Shown: positions 1 through 10,948, numbered from the stretch's first letter. The stretch is 64,000 bases of DNA from Nelumbo lutea (GCA_022828595.1 JAKGHH010000005.1:52881655-52945654), one strand, 5' to 3'. Program-made: numbers and translations. Notes: generated by a model from the sequence alone, not told the origin.

Positions 1-1564
1 CAGAACCACTACCAGATCCATATCCAGATCCAGAGCCACTTCCACTTCCATGACCACTACCCACACCTACTCCATAGCCACTACCACTCCCTGAACCTTG
101 ATTGGATCCGCTACCAGATCCATATCCAGACCCTGATCCACTTCCACTTCCATAGCCACCACCTGAGTTGCTACTGCTCCCTGAACCATGGCCGGAACCA
201 TTACCGGATCCTTGTCCAGATCCAGAGCCACTTCCATTTCCAGAACCGCCACCAGATGCGCTACCACTCCCTGTACCATGGCCAGAACCGTTACCAGATC
301 CAGAGCCACTTCCATAACCACCACCCGCACCTCCTCCAGAGCCACTACCACTCCCTGAACCATGGCCGGAACCATTACCGGATCCTTGTCCAGATCCAGA
401 GCCACTTCCATTTGCAGAACCGCCACCAGATGCGCTACCACTCCCTGTACCATGGCCAGAACCGCTACCAGATCCAGAGCCACTTCCATAACCACCACCC
501 GCACCTCCTCCAGAGCCACTACCACTCCCAGAACCATGACCAGAACCACTTCCACTTCCATAACCCCCACCCGCACCTACTCCAGAGCCACTACCACTCC
601 CTGACCCATGACCAGAACCACTTCCACTTCCATAACCACCACCTACAGCTACTCCAGAGCCATTTCCAGTCCCTGAACCATGACCTGAACCACTTCCAGA
701 TCCTGAGCCACTTCCACCTCCACTTCCATTACCACCACCTATAGTAACTCCAGATCCATGTCCTGCGCCATTACCACTTCCTGAACCCTGGCCAGAGCCA
801 GTACCAGATCCGGAGCCACTTCCATAACCCCCACCCACTACCACTCCAGATCCATGTCCATAGCCACTACCACTCCCAAAACCATGGCCAAAACCACTAC
901 CGGATCCAAAGCCACTTCCACCTCCACTAGCCCCACTTCCACTTCCCCCTGTAGCTACTCCTGATCCATAGCCAGAGCCACTACCACTCCCTGAACCATA
1001 GCTAGATCCACTGTTAGATCCGGATCCATATCCGAAACCACCTCCACCTCCACCTCCCCCACCACTCCCATATCCATGTCCACTTGTAGCTCCTCCAACC
1101 CCATATCCACTACCACTCCCAGAACCAAAGCCAGATCCATAACCACTACCACTCCCAGATCCGTATCCTAAGCCACCACCTCCACCGCCTCCACTTCCAT
1201 AACCAACACCTACACCTTTACCAAATCCATAGCCAGATCCACCACCACTCCCAAAACCAGAACCAGAACCACTCCCAGATCCGGATCCATATCCGGAACC
1301 ACCTCCACCTCCACCACCCCCACCCCCACCCCCACCACTTCCATATCCTCCCCCTTGTGACCCACCATAACCAGATCCAACTCCTGAACCATATCCAGAG
1401 CCATAGCCTGAACCATAGCCCGACCCACCCCCACCTCCACTTCCACCTCCACCCCCACCCCCGCCTCCTTCCCCTAACTTATTGTAAAACACAACTCTTG
1501 CATAAGAGAGCTCGGAAACAAGTAAGAATAAGAATGCAACGGCTACCACTCTAGATGTAGCCAT
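1..1564 (-). CDS. Glycine-rich cell-wall protein, copy 1 (5' part, runs off the window)
   Basis: The start codon is at 1564-1562 and the frame stays open to base 1, so at least 521 residues are present and the 3' end lies outside. The protein opens with MATSRVVAVAFLFLLVSE, a basic N-terminus plus hydrophobic core typical of a secretory signal peptide, probably cleaved after the ELSYA motif. A short linker (VVFYNKLGEGG) leads into an uninterrupted Gly/Ser array, mainly GSGSGS with Tyr, His, Asn or Gln at intervals. Structural GRPs of this kind are secreted to plant cell walls, where Tyr can take part in cross-linking; that role is inferred from family. This copy keeps frame through the C-rich tract near 1310-1335, where copy 2 has lost one base. 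The Gly-rich code leaves other frames open, giving Val/Glu/Met-rich and His/Asn-rich shadow ORFs that are not genes. No intron is seen. Confidence 0.85.
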   Translation of the reverse strand, partial: MATSRVVAVAFLFLLVSELSYARVVFYNKLGEGGGGGGGGGSGGGGGSGYGSGYGSGYGSGVGSGYGGSQGGGYGSGGGGGGGGGGGGGSGYGSGSGSGSGSGFGSGGGSGYGFGKGVGVGYGSGGGGGGGLGYGSGSGSGYGSGFGSGSGSGYGVGGATSGHGYGSGGGGGGGGGFGYGSGSNSGSSYGSGSGSGSGYGSGVATGGSGSGASGGGSGFGSGSGFGHGFGSGSGYGHGSGVVVGGGYGSGSGSGTGSGQGSGSGNGAGHGSGVTIGGGNGSGGGSGSGSGSGSGHGSGTGNGSGVAVGGGYGSGSGSGHGSGSGSGSGVGAGGGYGSGSGSGHGSGSGSGSGGGAGGGYGSGSGSGSGSGHGTGSGSASGGGSANGSGSGSGQGSGNGSGHGSGSGSGSGGGAGGGYGSGSGSGNGSGHGTGSGSASGGGSGNGSGSGSGQGSGNGSGHGSGSSSNSGGGYGSGSGSGSGYGSGSGSNQGSGSGSGYGVGVGSGHGSGSGSGSGYGSGSGS

Positions 1565-1654
1565 ATAGTATTTAGATAGAAAGGAACTTCGTTAACCGAA
1601 TGAAATGCAATGTAGTAAGACTTGCGATGCATGAAGCGTTTGTAATGATCTGGG

Positions 1655-1713
1655 TATTTATAGTGAATGCACTTCAAAGGGAATATCTCAAGAGCATCCA
1701 ACTCTACCACGTG
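1655..1713 (-). promoter_or_regulatory. Core promoter of GRP copy 1: TATA box and G-box
   Basis: On the minus strand CTATAAATA lies at 1663-1655, about 90 bases upstream of the ATG, a normal plant spacing with a short 5' UTR. A palindromic CACGTG (G-box/ABRE core) lies at 1708-1713, about 45 bases further upstream. The same arrangement occurs in copy 2. G-boxes bind bZIP or bHLH factors; light or ABA response is only inference. Confidence 0.65.
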
Positions 1714-2789
1714 AGCTGGGGAAAATTTTCTATCCCTAAGTTATTGTTGCCTATAGGGTCAATAAAACTCTAGAATAAAGATCATGTGAACAAAGTCAAA
1801 TTTATTTGTCAATTACCACCAGAATCGCCACTTCCCCCGTTAGTCCCCTTGTACTCATCTAGGCCTCTCACGGAGATTTGGATTCATCTAGCAACCATAT
1901 AAAAATAAAAAATGGAGTCCCGATCGAGGATCTGAGTTACTCATCGATGAATAGAATGTGTTAAGCTACGTTACTTTAATTTCAATTTGCAAGTTCACAG
2001 AGCATGTTTATTGTTTAATGGTAGTCGATCATCTTCTCAGGGAATAGAATGCCAACGGTTTTGTCTCCTCTACGTCTCAGTCTCTACACTGATTGTAACT
2101 TGGTGGTGCAGCGATGCTCGTCACCATGCACGTAGCTTAAGTTTTGTTGCGTTGGCTTCCTTGTTTGGCACTCCAAAAGCCGAATGACACTTCTCCCAAT
2201 TCGGTCATTTGGCTTCTGCGCGTTTCTTGCTATGGTAGGCTGCTTCCACATTGATCATTGACGCTAACCTCTTCTCCCATTCAAATCATGCACTGAATGG
2301 GTGTTTTAAGTTGTAGCTATAAATTCATAAAATATAAGCTATAATGTCGTTGCATGGAAAGCTTGTGAACGAAGAGTTTGAGCTAGGAGTTTAGAACTCA
2401 AATCTCAACTTGAGAGTTTTTCTATATTCGATCGATGGATTGAATTCTAATCAATCTCAATTATATAGGGTAATTGACCAGATATGAACTTATCTGTACA
2501 CAATTTTATAATCACGCGCGCGCGGGTTTATGATGCAGAACTCTAGTAAATGATTTCATATTTGTGAGCAGCGGTGGCATTACTTCATAAGGGGAAGTCT
2601 AACTTGACAAGAGAAATCCTTTAAGCTTGTTGCATGTGTATTTAAGTAGCCTAATAGGAGTCTAGGGATGGATGATTGTTGAAGTTTGAAAAATAACTGA
2701 GACATTAGGACTCTAATAAATATTTTCATTTTTGTGAGCAGCGGTGGCATTGCTTCAGAAGGGGAAGTCTAACTTGGCAAGAAATTATT

Positions 2790-3964
2790 TGATGAGGGCG
2801 GATTTGGCCCTCCAGTGAAATTATGACACCTGACACCTCATGCCAATTAAGTACAGCCTCTTGATAAATAGACAGTTCGAGCTAGTTACAGGCAGATCGG
2901 CATAGCTCGTCACTGGAAATTTGCCACAGGCAGCTCGCCGCTTACAAGCAGCCCGACATAGCTTGTCATTGGCAGCTTGCCACAGGCAATTTGCCACTTA
3001 CAGGCAGCTTGGCATAGATCGTCACAAGTAGCTCACCACCTACAGGTAGCTTGCCACTTACAGGCAGCTCGGCATAGCTCGCCACACTCGCCATAGGAAG
3101 CTTGCCACTTACAGGTAGCACAGCATAGCTCGTCACAGGCAGCTTGCCACTTATAGTCAGCTCGGCATAGCACGTCACAGGCATCTTGCCATAGGAAGCT
3201 CGACATAGTTCGCCACAGGCAGATCGACATAGCTCGCCACAGGCAGCTTGCCACTTACAGGGTAGCTCGATACAAGGTAGCTCACGGAAGAGCAGCTCGG
3301 CGTATCACAAGAAGATCTCTTGTCTGGCGACTGTACTTGCCAAATCTGGAGACCTGTGCCCACGTCTCTCGCCAGTCGGCGTCGTGGCTGTCAGCCTTGA
3401 GAGGTGTCACTTTTCTGGCAGCACCATACTTTGCAACGGTTACCTGCGCCCACCAGCTCAGCCCTGGCAGGTAACGACTGCGATAGAGAATCAGAGGCGA
3501 GTTGTACCTGACCTGTCAGGACACCACTAGTTCTTTGATTTCTCTAATATCATCTTCAAGCTCTCTACAATCAGAGTGCTAACTTAAGCATTGGAGAGTC
3601 CTCGCCGGGTGAACACCCCTAGGTCTTCTGATTCAGTTCTCGCAGGTTCCTCAGCTTCGGTCGTCTACAAAGAGGAGCGGATCACCTCATGCAGAGGGCA
3701 GTCGGATTGCACTACACCAGGGAGCTCCACCACCCTCTGAGTCATAGGCCACCTGGGAGTAGGTCAAATGACGAGCTCATCAAGGTAGCTCACCACTAGG
3801 GAGCTCGCCACCAAGTAGCTCTCCCCCAGAAAGTTTGCCACCAGGGAGCTCCACCATCCTCTGAGTCATAGGTCACCTGAGAGTAGGTCAAATGACGAGG
3901 TACTTAGCAAAAAAAATTGATACATCACGAAAAAATTGGTACATGACCAGGAACTGTTACATCA
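2790..3964 (+). repeat. 5' LTR of element 1
   Basis: 1175 bases, TG...CA. From about 2870 to 3290 it carries a degenerate short repeat built from CAGGCAGCTCG and CATAGCTCG phrases, period roughly 40. Compared with the 3' LTR it lacks about 65 bases after GTCAGGACACC (near 3530), the block that holds the TATA box in the 3' LTR, so this promoter copy is probably dead. Confidence 0.85.
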
Positions 3965-3966
3965 AT

Positions 3967-3984
3967 TGGCACCGTCTGTGGGAT
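3967..3984 (+). other. Primer-binding site, tRNA-Lys(UUU), element 1
   Basis: TGGCACCGTCTGTGGGAT starts two bases after the LTR end. The perfect complement of the 3' end of the tRNA-Lys encoded at 37610-37682, CCA included, would be TGGCGCCGTCTGTGGGAA. The match has one internal G-to-A change and a terminal mismatch. Confidence 0.85.
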
Positions 3985-4424
3985 CACGTTACAAAAAGCT
4001 AAGTTCTGATCCTACAAAAGCTAAGTTCTCATCCTACAAAAAGCTAAGTCTTCTTCTCCCAAAAAGCTAAGTCCTCCCTCTTTAGAAACCGAAGCTCTCG
4101 TTTTATAGATTTCGTTTTTTATGAACTCAAAGATTATGCAGGGAGCTAATAGACTAAGTAGCTATACCAACTTTACTTTCAATTGATATAAAACCTCACT
4201 AGTCCTTTTCACAAGGTCCCCTCTACAAAGATGAGTTCTTCGTGGTTTCTGCGGGAATTGGCAGCCAACAGGCTACATAGGCGCCCTTATTGGTCGAGCC
4301 TTCCAAGTCTCTCATGTGAGCTGGTGACCTAAAGTTAGTAGTGCTGCCCCCAAAGGTCGAGCTCCTAGTAGCTTCTTGTAGGAGTGGGTGGCCGGAATTA
4401 TGAGGCTGATGCAGTGCAATCACA

Positions 4425-4850
4425 AGTAGCTTGGCACCCGGTCAGCCCAACACCTCACAGGTAGCTCGGCACTTGGTCAGCTCGGCACCTCACAGGCAGC
4501 TTGACACCTAGTCAGCTCGACACCTCACAGGCAGCTCGGCACCTGGACAACCCAACACCTCACAGGTAGCTTGGCACCTCATAGGTAGCTCGGCACCCGG
4601 TCAGCTCGACACGTCACAGGTAGCTCGGCACCTAGTCAACTCGGCATCTCACAGGCAACTCGACACTCGAACAACCCGACACCTCACAGGTAGCTCAACA
4701 CGTGGTCAGCTCGGCACCTCACAGGCAGCTCGACACCCGGTCAGCCCGACACCTCACAGGTAGCTCGACACCTCATAGGCAACTCGGCACTCGGACAACC
4801 CGATACCTCACAGGTAGCTCGACACCTCACAGGCAGAGTCCTCGGCACCG
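4425..4850. repeat. Short-period tandem array inside element 1
   Basis: Degenerate units built of CACCTCACAGG(T/C)AGCTCG and CACC(T/C)GGTCAGCTCGG alternate with a period near 40 bases. The same vocabulary is used in the LTR arrays. Open frames across it are by-products of the repeat. Confidence 0.75.
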
Positions 4851-5190
4851 CATAAGTCCCAGTTGCCTCTTCGGCATGGGCAAAGTCAAGAAGAGTGGAC
4901 TACGAGTCACTCCCAAAGCCTACGGGCCACATTACTACATAAGTCCCAGTCACCTCTTCGGCATGGTTAAAGTCAAGAAGAGTGGACTACGAGTCACTCC
5001 CAAAGCCTACGGGCCACATTACTGCTTAAGACCCAGTCGCCTTTTCGGCATGGGCAAAGTAAAAAAGAGTGGACTACGAGTCACTCCCAAAGCCTATGGG
5101 CCACATTACTACTAAAAACCTAGTCGCTTCTTCAACATGGACAAAATCAGCAAAAGTGAACTATAAGTTGCCCTCAGAGCCTAAGGGCTA
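4850..5190 (+). repeat. About 88-bp tandem repeat, 3.5-4 copies, before the 3' LTR of element 1
   Basis: Units start near 4850, 4939, 5027 and (diverged) 5114. Each holds CCTCTTCGGCATGG followed by AGTGGACTACGAGTCACTCC and AAAGCCTACGGGCC. The first three units stay open in one frame, giving a repeated GKVKKSGLRVTPKAYGPHY-type peptide; with no start context or homologue this looks non-coding. The same phrase lies between integrase and the antisense gene in the autonomous Tat elements (30719-30960 and, inverted, 42070-42250), so it is a family-wide 3' region. Confidence 0.8.
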
Positions 5191-5382
5191 TAGTACTGAA
5201 CTAGTAGAGACCTCCTCAGGCAGCTCTCCACAGGTAGCTCACCACAGGCAGCTCGCCACTTACAGGCGACTCCCAGAGCCTAAGAAATTGGATCAGGACT
5301 TACTAGCTCGTCGACATATAGACCACAAGGAGAAATCTACTCCCTTCGTCGAGTTACTCTCAGTTCGGGAGTGGGGGGCAAA

Positions 5383-6530
5383 TGATGAGGGCGGATTTGG
5401 CCCACTAGTGAAATTATGACATATGGCACCTCATGCCAAATAAGTGCAGCCTCTTGACAACTAGACAACTCGAGCTAGCTACAGGCAGCTCGACATAGCT
5501 CGTTACAAGTAGCTTGCCACTTACAGGTAGCTCGGCATAGCTAGTCACAGGCAGCTTGCCCCTTATAGGTAGCTCGGCATAGCTCGTCACAGGAAGTTTG
5601 CCACAAGAAGCTCGCCACTTATAGGCATCTTGGCATAGCTCGTCACAGGTAGCTTGCCACTTGCAGGCAGCTCGGCATAGCTCGTCACAGGCAACTTGCC
5701 ACAGGCAGCTCGCCACCTACAGACAGCTTGGCATAGCTCACCACAGGTAGTTTGCCACTTACAGGGTAGCTCGATACAAGGTAGCTCGTGAAAGAGCAAC
5801 TCGGCGTATCATAGGAATATCTCCTATCTAACAACCGTACCTGCCAAATCTGGAGACCTGTAACCACATCTCATGCTAGGTGGCATCGTGCCTATCAGCC
5901 TTGAGAGGTGTCACTTGTCTGTCAGGGCCGTACTCTACAACGATGACCTGTGCCCACCAGCTCAGCCTTGGCAGGTAATGATTGCGACAGAGAATTAGAG
6001 GCGGTTGTACCTGACCTGTCAGGACACCGATATATAAGGTCTCCGACCCCCAAAGAAAGGGGGGAGGAAAAATAGAGGTAACCCCTGCTCTCTAGCTCTT
6101 TCATTTCTCTAATATCATCTTCAAGCTCTCTACAATCAAAGTGCTAACTTAAGCATCAGAGAGTCCCCACTGGGTGAACACCCCCGGGTCCTCTGATTCA
6201 GTTCTCGTAGGTTCCTCAGCTCCTGCCGTCTACAAAGAGGAGCGGATCATCTCATGCAGAGGGCAGTCGGGTTGCACTACACTAGGGAGCTCCACCACCC
6301 TCTGAGTCACAAGCCACCTGGGAGCAGGTCAAATGGCTGAGCTCATCAAGGTAGGTCACCACCAGGGAGCTCGCTCCCAAGTAGCTCTCCCCCAGGCAGT
6401 TTGCCACCAGGGAGCTCCACTATCATCTAAGTCACAGGTCAACTGGGAGCAGATCAAATGACGAGGTACTTAGCAAAAAAAATTAATAAATCACGAAAAA
6501 ATTGGTATGTGAGCGGAGACAATTACATCA
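5383..6530 (+). repeat. 3' LTR of element 1
   Basis: 1148 bases. It has the same ends and the same degenerate GCAGCTCG array (about 5470-5790) as the 5' LTR. It retains TATATAAGG at about 6031-6039, followed by a C/A/G-rich leader missing from the 5' LTR. The two LTRs differ by many substitutions and several indels, so the insertion is old. Confidence 0.85.
6030..6039 (+). promoter_or_regulatory. LTR TATA box (element 1, 3' LTR)
   Basis: ATATATAAGG sits at the expected U3/R boundary of the 3' LTR. The corresponding segment is deleted from the 5' LTR. Confidence 0.6.
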
Positions 6531-8380
6531 TTTGTGTCCCTTAAGCTCTTGAGCTGATGAAAAACCCAGAAAATCGTTAATCTATGTTTGATAAAAAATC
6601 CCAGAGTCAAAAATAGGTTTAGATGAGGCATCAGCTAAAAAAAATTAACTTTCTAATAAAGCTATCTTAAGTAGCTTGTTAGAAGCAGCTCAGTCAACGC
6701 AATTGAATCAACAGAGAAGCCCTCCCCTGCGGTAATGTGGCAACTCGTCTTCGTTCATGTGGATAATAATTTTTTTACCATCATGACTTACAAAGTCAAT
6801 GAAGCACAAAATAGGAAACAAGGGAATTGTCCATAGACAAAGAAAACAACAGCCCCACAGCACTATACGAGATTCACCAGCGACGACATCGTTACTTCCG
6901 CTTCACCAAACTGCCATGTTATAAAATCTTAAGTTTGTTTCTCAGAATCGATCCAGAAGTTGAAAATGCGTCGAACCTACTCTGTACTCTGTATTAAATG
7001 CCGGGAGATTTCCCTCATTTTCTGTACCATTCTTTTGTTGATTACGAATTGAATCACGGAAACTCTATAGAAAAAAAAGTGGGAAACAATGTGCCTATGG
7101 ATTTTTACAAAAGGAACTAATGGATTACTTTAATATTTCATGATTTGCTTGCTTCGGTAGTTGGGTTTACTCACTGTGTTGGCTTTCTCGTCGTCTGAAA
7201 CTTGAAAAATACAGACGACAATCGACCATAACTCCCCAAATTTACTCTTTTACCTGCTGTTCTCCTATACTGAGACTAAGAAAGTTGTTTTTTGAAAAGC
7301 ATGGATTTGGAAAACAACTACGTATAGGAGTTGTTTTATGATATATCTGGATATGCTTCAAACAAGTCTTACAATGGGCTACGTAAGCCATTCAAGAGTT
7401 AATACATCTAGGTACAATTATACAGATTACTGGCCTGTCTCTCTCTTCATTGAGTTAGTAGTCCACTGTACATCCCTTGTTTGTGGCAGATTTGAAGTGG
7501 GTAGGGGAGATATATTACTGAGTTATTATATAGAATAGTAGATAGCATGTGCCATTTGTTAGGTTACTAACAATATTAGAAAGAGTAAAAGCGCAATTTC
7601 AGTTTTTTTGGTAGTCAAGCTTCTTAGAGTTGAAGGTATCTATATTATAACAGAGAGGGGAGAATGTGAGACGATGGGTCCTATTACCTCAGTGCTTGAA
7701 GCCTTGAATATATAGACCTTTCTTATCTCCTCTCAGACATGTGATCTATTTAGTTTTTCAAATTAAAAAATGCAAAAAAGACCACAGATGAATTCACTCT
7801 TAATTCTCTCTACATCCTTCCAGCAGACTCCCTCCCTGATAGATTAAGACAAAATTAATCCTTCTTAACTCTCTAAAACGCCATTACGTAATGTTGGTCT
7901 CGGCTATCTGGTGTCTTTGGTCACTTGGTTATATTATTGTTCATATTCTTTGATCAAATTCTTTTAAATTCCATGCATCATTATAAGAAATTTTATTGTA
8001 CTAGAGTCGATGAGAACCTACCATTCAATTGGTAAAATCCCTCTCTCTCTCTAATCTCAAGTTCTTTTTGTAATATTACTATTCTAATTAAATCTTAAAT
8101 TCAAAATATAGATATTAACTATTGAGGCCACACTTTTTTGAAATCCACTACTTATAGTTACATCACTTGTTAGAGTCATAATCTCAGAGAAAAAGTGGAA
8201 AACTTGTTACAGGTAGAGGGATCTCACTAAGTCATAATTCTTCATGGGTAACCAAAAAAAGAAGAAAAAAGAATTAAATCTATTTTGAATGTCAATAAAA
8301 AAAAAGTCCTTCTCTACAACCAAAATTCTTGTTTACTCTTCCTCCCCTTGCATTTGTTTCAATTGGATTGCTGGGCAACC

Positions 8381-8566
8381 GAACATATTGACTATTTTGA
8401 TCTAGTGAGGGAAAGTTAATTAAGGAGAGACTACTGATTGGGAACATATTGACTACTCTTGATCTAGTAAGGGAAAGTTAATTAAAGAGAGACAACTGAT
8501 TAGGAACATATTGACTACTCTTGATCTTGTAAGGGAAAGTTAATTAAGGAGAGACTACTGATTAGG
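8381..8566. repeat. 61-62 bp tandem repeat, 3 copies
   Basis: Three copies begin with GAACATATTGACTA at 8381, 8442 and 8504 and continue through GGGAAAGTTAATTAA. The paralogous unit at 37261-37320 has a single copy followed by a deletion, so the amplification is specific to this unit. Confidence 0.8.
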
Positions 8567-9003
8567 ACATCTCGTTTAAGAGAGTATATAAGTGAATTAA
8601 GTTGAAAGAAAAGCAAAAAAAAAAAAAAGTGGAGATAAGCGTCTTATATGTAGAGGGGTTTAACGGTTTCTGAATTGAAAAATTTTTGGAGTAGCAGCTA
8701 GCTGCTATGAACTTCTCTTCAGGCGGTAATGGCTTTCTTATTAGACTAAAATCGAGAAGGAGAAATTAAGCTACGTCAATAATTCTTCTAATTTAACTAT
8801 TTAAGCAGTTTATACTTTAGACTCTGGCCAACCTGGAATCTTGGGAATAGGGAGTGGAGTAGAACTGTAGAACTGAAAATGAGGTTTTTCACACTACGTT
8901 TGATACAGATTACAACGCATAGGAAGAACCTAGGAACGAAGATTATGTTTAAAAAACAGAAGGGATAACTTGTAAAATGGCTTGCTCAAGGAGTGTTTCA
9001 CTT

Positions 9004-9055
9004 CCACGACCACGTGGTTAAAAGCCACGCGCTCTACCAGCTGAGCTAAGACGGC
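9004..9055 (-). pseudogene. tRNA-Lys(UUU) pseudogene, 3' third deleted
   Basis: The minus strand gives GCCGTCTTAGCTCAGCTGG and continues through the D arm and anticodon stem-loop (TTT anticodon) to CCACGTGGTCGTGG. The T arm and 3' acceptor strand are missing. Against the intact copy at 37610-37682, the deletion joins CTTCCAC to GACCAC, consistent with loss between two CCAC microhomologies. Box A is present and box B (GGTTCGATTCC) is gone, so Pol III transcription and tRNA folding should both fail. Confidence 0.9.
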
Positions 9056-9344
9056 TTAGCTTTTAATTTAATTGAACATGATATAGAAAGATTAGAGATG
9101 CAACCGGGGTTCATGAATGGCTTACCTCTTCAATGAAAACTATGGACCAAGCTCGTTTATCTTTGCCCTGTTATACTGTCTTTACAAGGAAAACAATTTT
9201 ATTTGCATGAGACATGGGAGTAATATTTGTAAATCCCATACATTTTTCTTACAAACTCTGATGCCAAAACTTTATCAAGTGATTCTAGGATGTCTATATT
9301 GGTTTTGGCAATCCCCTCCTAGGATTTGGAGTTAAACTCAATAG

Positions 9345-9485
9345 AGATGGGGCTGTTAAGCCTCAGCTCGAAAAGAGTACAAATATAAATATATAGAGTG
9401 TAAATACATGCCAAAATGATACAAAATACAAGATTTTACACTCTACGTATTTGTATTCTCTCTTAGCCTTTTTCTTGAGCTCTAA
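9345..9485. mobile_element. MITE-like foldback element
   Basis: A left arm reading AGAGTACAAATATAAATA and a right arm whose complement reads AGAGAATACAAATACGTAG enclose a short AT-rich core, so the segment folds into a hairpin of about 30-bp arms. Related copies lie at about 37995-38130, 48868-48970 and 50885-51000. Two of these share the unit position; the one at 48868 is at a new site, which indicates independent mobility. Confidence 0.55.
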
Positions 9486-9530
9486 GTGGCCAATGGCTGC
9501 TGTAGTTGGTGTTATATGAGTTGAGAAACC

Positions 9531-10099
9531 TTATGCTGTTTGTTCCAAGGTAGTGTTTGAACTAAGTTTGTAGTTAGATAATCCTTGCCAAATGGGCGAA
9601 GTCGAGGTGGAAGGACAAGACTGCGCAATGAGATTTGAAACCAAGAAAAGGTCAGAGTCCTAAAGAGTTATCATCGGGTAGATACTTCGACACTCAAGTC
9701 AGTAGAAAGTAATGGGCGATCGGGCCGAGTAATTAGAGAATGATGCTGGTCCAAGTAGAATAATAGTATGGGAGTCAAAAGTTGGATCTTTTACCTTGAG
9801 CGAGAGGTACCTTTTTATAGCCAATGATTTGTGTCTTGATCGGATGAGGCTTTCGGAATTGTTAGGATGGGGTTAACGATTGAGGTCTTCGAGATAAGAC
9901 TTATTCTCTAACGGAGTTATATAACCATCTGTGTGATGATCTCCTGTCTTCGTCGTGCTTATCCACATGGCACGGTGTTGGCATGGCCGAGGAGATAAGC
10001 TAGGCTACAAAGGTGATGCGACGTTGACAGAGCCAAAGAGATAAGGCGGCCACATAAACAACAAATGGCATCCAAGTTTAGCTCAACCATAACAGAACA
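9531..10099 (-). repeat. Solo LTR in tRNA unit, block A
   Basis: The segment is flanked by AAACC on both sides (9526-9530 and 10100-10104) and reads TGTTC at its minus-strand start. GGCTATAAAAAGGTACC, a TATA-type core promoter, lies near 9806-9822 on the minus strand. No internal region accompanies it. The same insertion is at 38177-38739. Its CTCAAGTCAG phrase resembles the Tat LTR at 10336. Confidence 0.6.
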
Positions 10100-10335
10100 A
10101 AACCTATATCCATATTTGATAAAAAACTCCAACGTCAAAAATAGGTTTACATGAGGCATGAGCCAAAAAAATTTTCTAGTAAAACTATCTTAAGTAGTTT
10201 CTTAGAAATAGTTTAGTCAAACCAATTGAATCAACACAGAAGCCCTCCACCCCTCCCCTTGCGGTACAATGGCATCTCATCTGCGTTGCCTTCATAGACG
10301 AAGAAAACAACAACCCCACACCTCTGTGTGAGATT

Positions 10336-10948
10336 TGATGATGCACGATTTGGAAGCTCCTAACTGGAGGATGACCTGGACCTTAGTCATGTAGTGATCT
10401 AGACCAAGCTGCAATACAGAGGATTAGAGGACCTGGGGTAGTTAACCCGACGAGGTCGCTTCGATGCTTAAGTCAGTACTGCGTCGTGATTGCGAGCAAG
10501 AATCTGAGTGCTAGAGAGATTGGATGCAAGTAATCGTGCATACATGGACCATGGAGGGGTTGATGCTTTTGTATAGCTAAGTTATTGCAGGTTTACTAGA
10601 ACAGTTCCGAGAACTGCAGCCTAAATGGACGAGATTCATTTCAGCTTTAGTCGGGGAGTAATGTATCAGTCAATGAACTTCATTATCGCTGCCCAATTCG
10701 GACGGGAATTATGCGATATGATCTCGCAATATTCAAAGTCTACTAGAAAGCTATTGAGATTTATTACGTGTCACTTCGGTTCCTAGGCCCCTAACTTGAT
10801 TAGCCGTCGAGGTGACTTATGCCGAAGTGACTTTATGCTTAGCTTCGCATACCGCTGACTAGGCCCCCCTTGCTGAGTTGTCATCCTACATGCAGATTGC
10901 ATTGACGTGACCTTTATTTACTAGGTTGTGCCAAATTACTCGTCATCA
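10336..10948 (-). repeat. LTR of the truncated Tat-like element
   Basis: 613 bases, TGATGATGC...GTCATCA. It resembles the LTR at 48105-48737 over its full length and lacks the roughly 290-bp deletion of the LTR at 38966-39304. In element orientation (minus) it is the 3' LTR, preceded by a PPT-like G-rich tract at about 10950-10965. Confidence 0.8.

Larger units (their letters stand above)
1..2789. repeat. Segmental duplication, copy 1 (pairs with 19898-22683)
   Basis: Bases 1 to about 2785 match 19898 to about 22680 almost perfectly. By eye I find one base fewer in copy 2 in the C-rich tract near 1320, one base fewer in a C run near 1848, and a few substitutions in the last 20 bases. The block includes the GRP 5' coding part, its promoter and about 1.1 kb of upstream DNA. 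The upstream part (1714-2789) shows no gene; it has a short CG-alternating stretch near 2514-2524 and an internal repeated segment (bases 2541-2620 resemble 2713-2785). Similarity stops where the LTR element at 2790 begins. Confidence 0.9.
2790..6530 (+). mobile_element. Non-autonomous LTR retrotransposon (element 1, Tat-related)
   Basis: Two long direct repeats starting TGATGAGGGCGG and ending TTACATCA flank a 1.4-kb interior. The interior has a tRNA-Lys primer-binding site right after the 5' LTR and a purine-rich tract (GGGAGTGGGGGGCAAA) right before the 3' LTR, but no gag, protease, RT or integrase. Instead it holds two tandem arrays. The array nearest the 3' LTR shares the phrase CACTCCCAAAGCCTA with the post-integrase region of the autonomous element at 24120-34765, so this is a coding-less relative likely mobilised in trans. 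Flanking 5-mers (TTATT left, TTTGT right) are not a clean target duplication, which fits age or a rearranged boundary. Confidence 0.85.
6545..10335. repeat. tRNA-Lys-bearing tandem unit, copy 1 plus start of copy 2
   Basis: From GAGCTGATGA near 6551 onward the sequence matches 35462-38965 base for base with scattered changes (roughly 3-4% in the stretch I compared by eye). It also matches 48743-51000 and, in part, 57480-58850. It contains a broken tRNA-Lys at 9004-9055, a foldback element, and at 9531-10099 a solo LTR. From about 10100 a second unit start begins (ATATTTGATAAAAAACTCC) and is interrupted at 10335 by a Tat-element LTR. No protein gene is supported in it; the short open frames (for example 7338-7538 and 9117-9335) do not stay open in the paralogous units. 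Confidence 0.85.

Noticed and set aside
67..576. Val/Glu/Met/Asp-rich minus-strand frames in both GRP copies
   Set aside because: These are the neighbouring frame of GGN-AGY repeats. The signal-peptide frame is the coding one.
2966..3363. Short Cys/Lys-containing frames in the LTR arrays
   Set aside because: Produced by the short-period LTR repeat, present in several frames at once.
3961..3990. Possible tRNA fragment in the LTR elements
   Set aside because: The match is to the tRNA 3' end complement including CCA, next to the LTR; it is a primer-binding site, not a tRNA gene.
4702..5115. 137-codon open frame in element 1
   Set aside because: Open because of the 88-bp repeat (a length not divisible by three only shifts once); no gag-like features and no start context.
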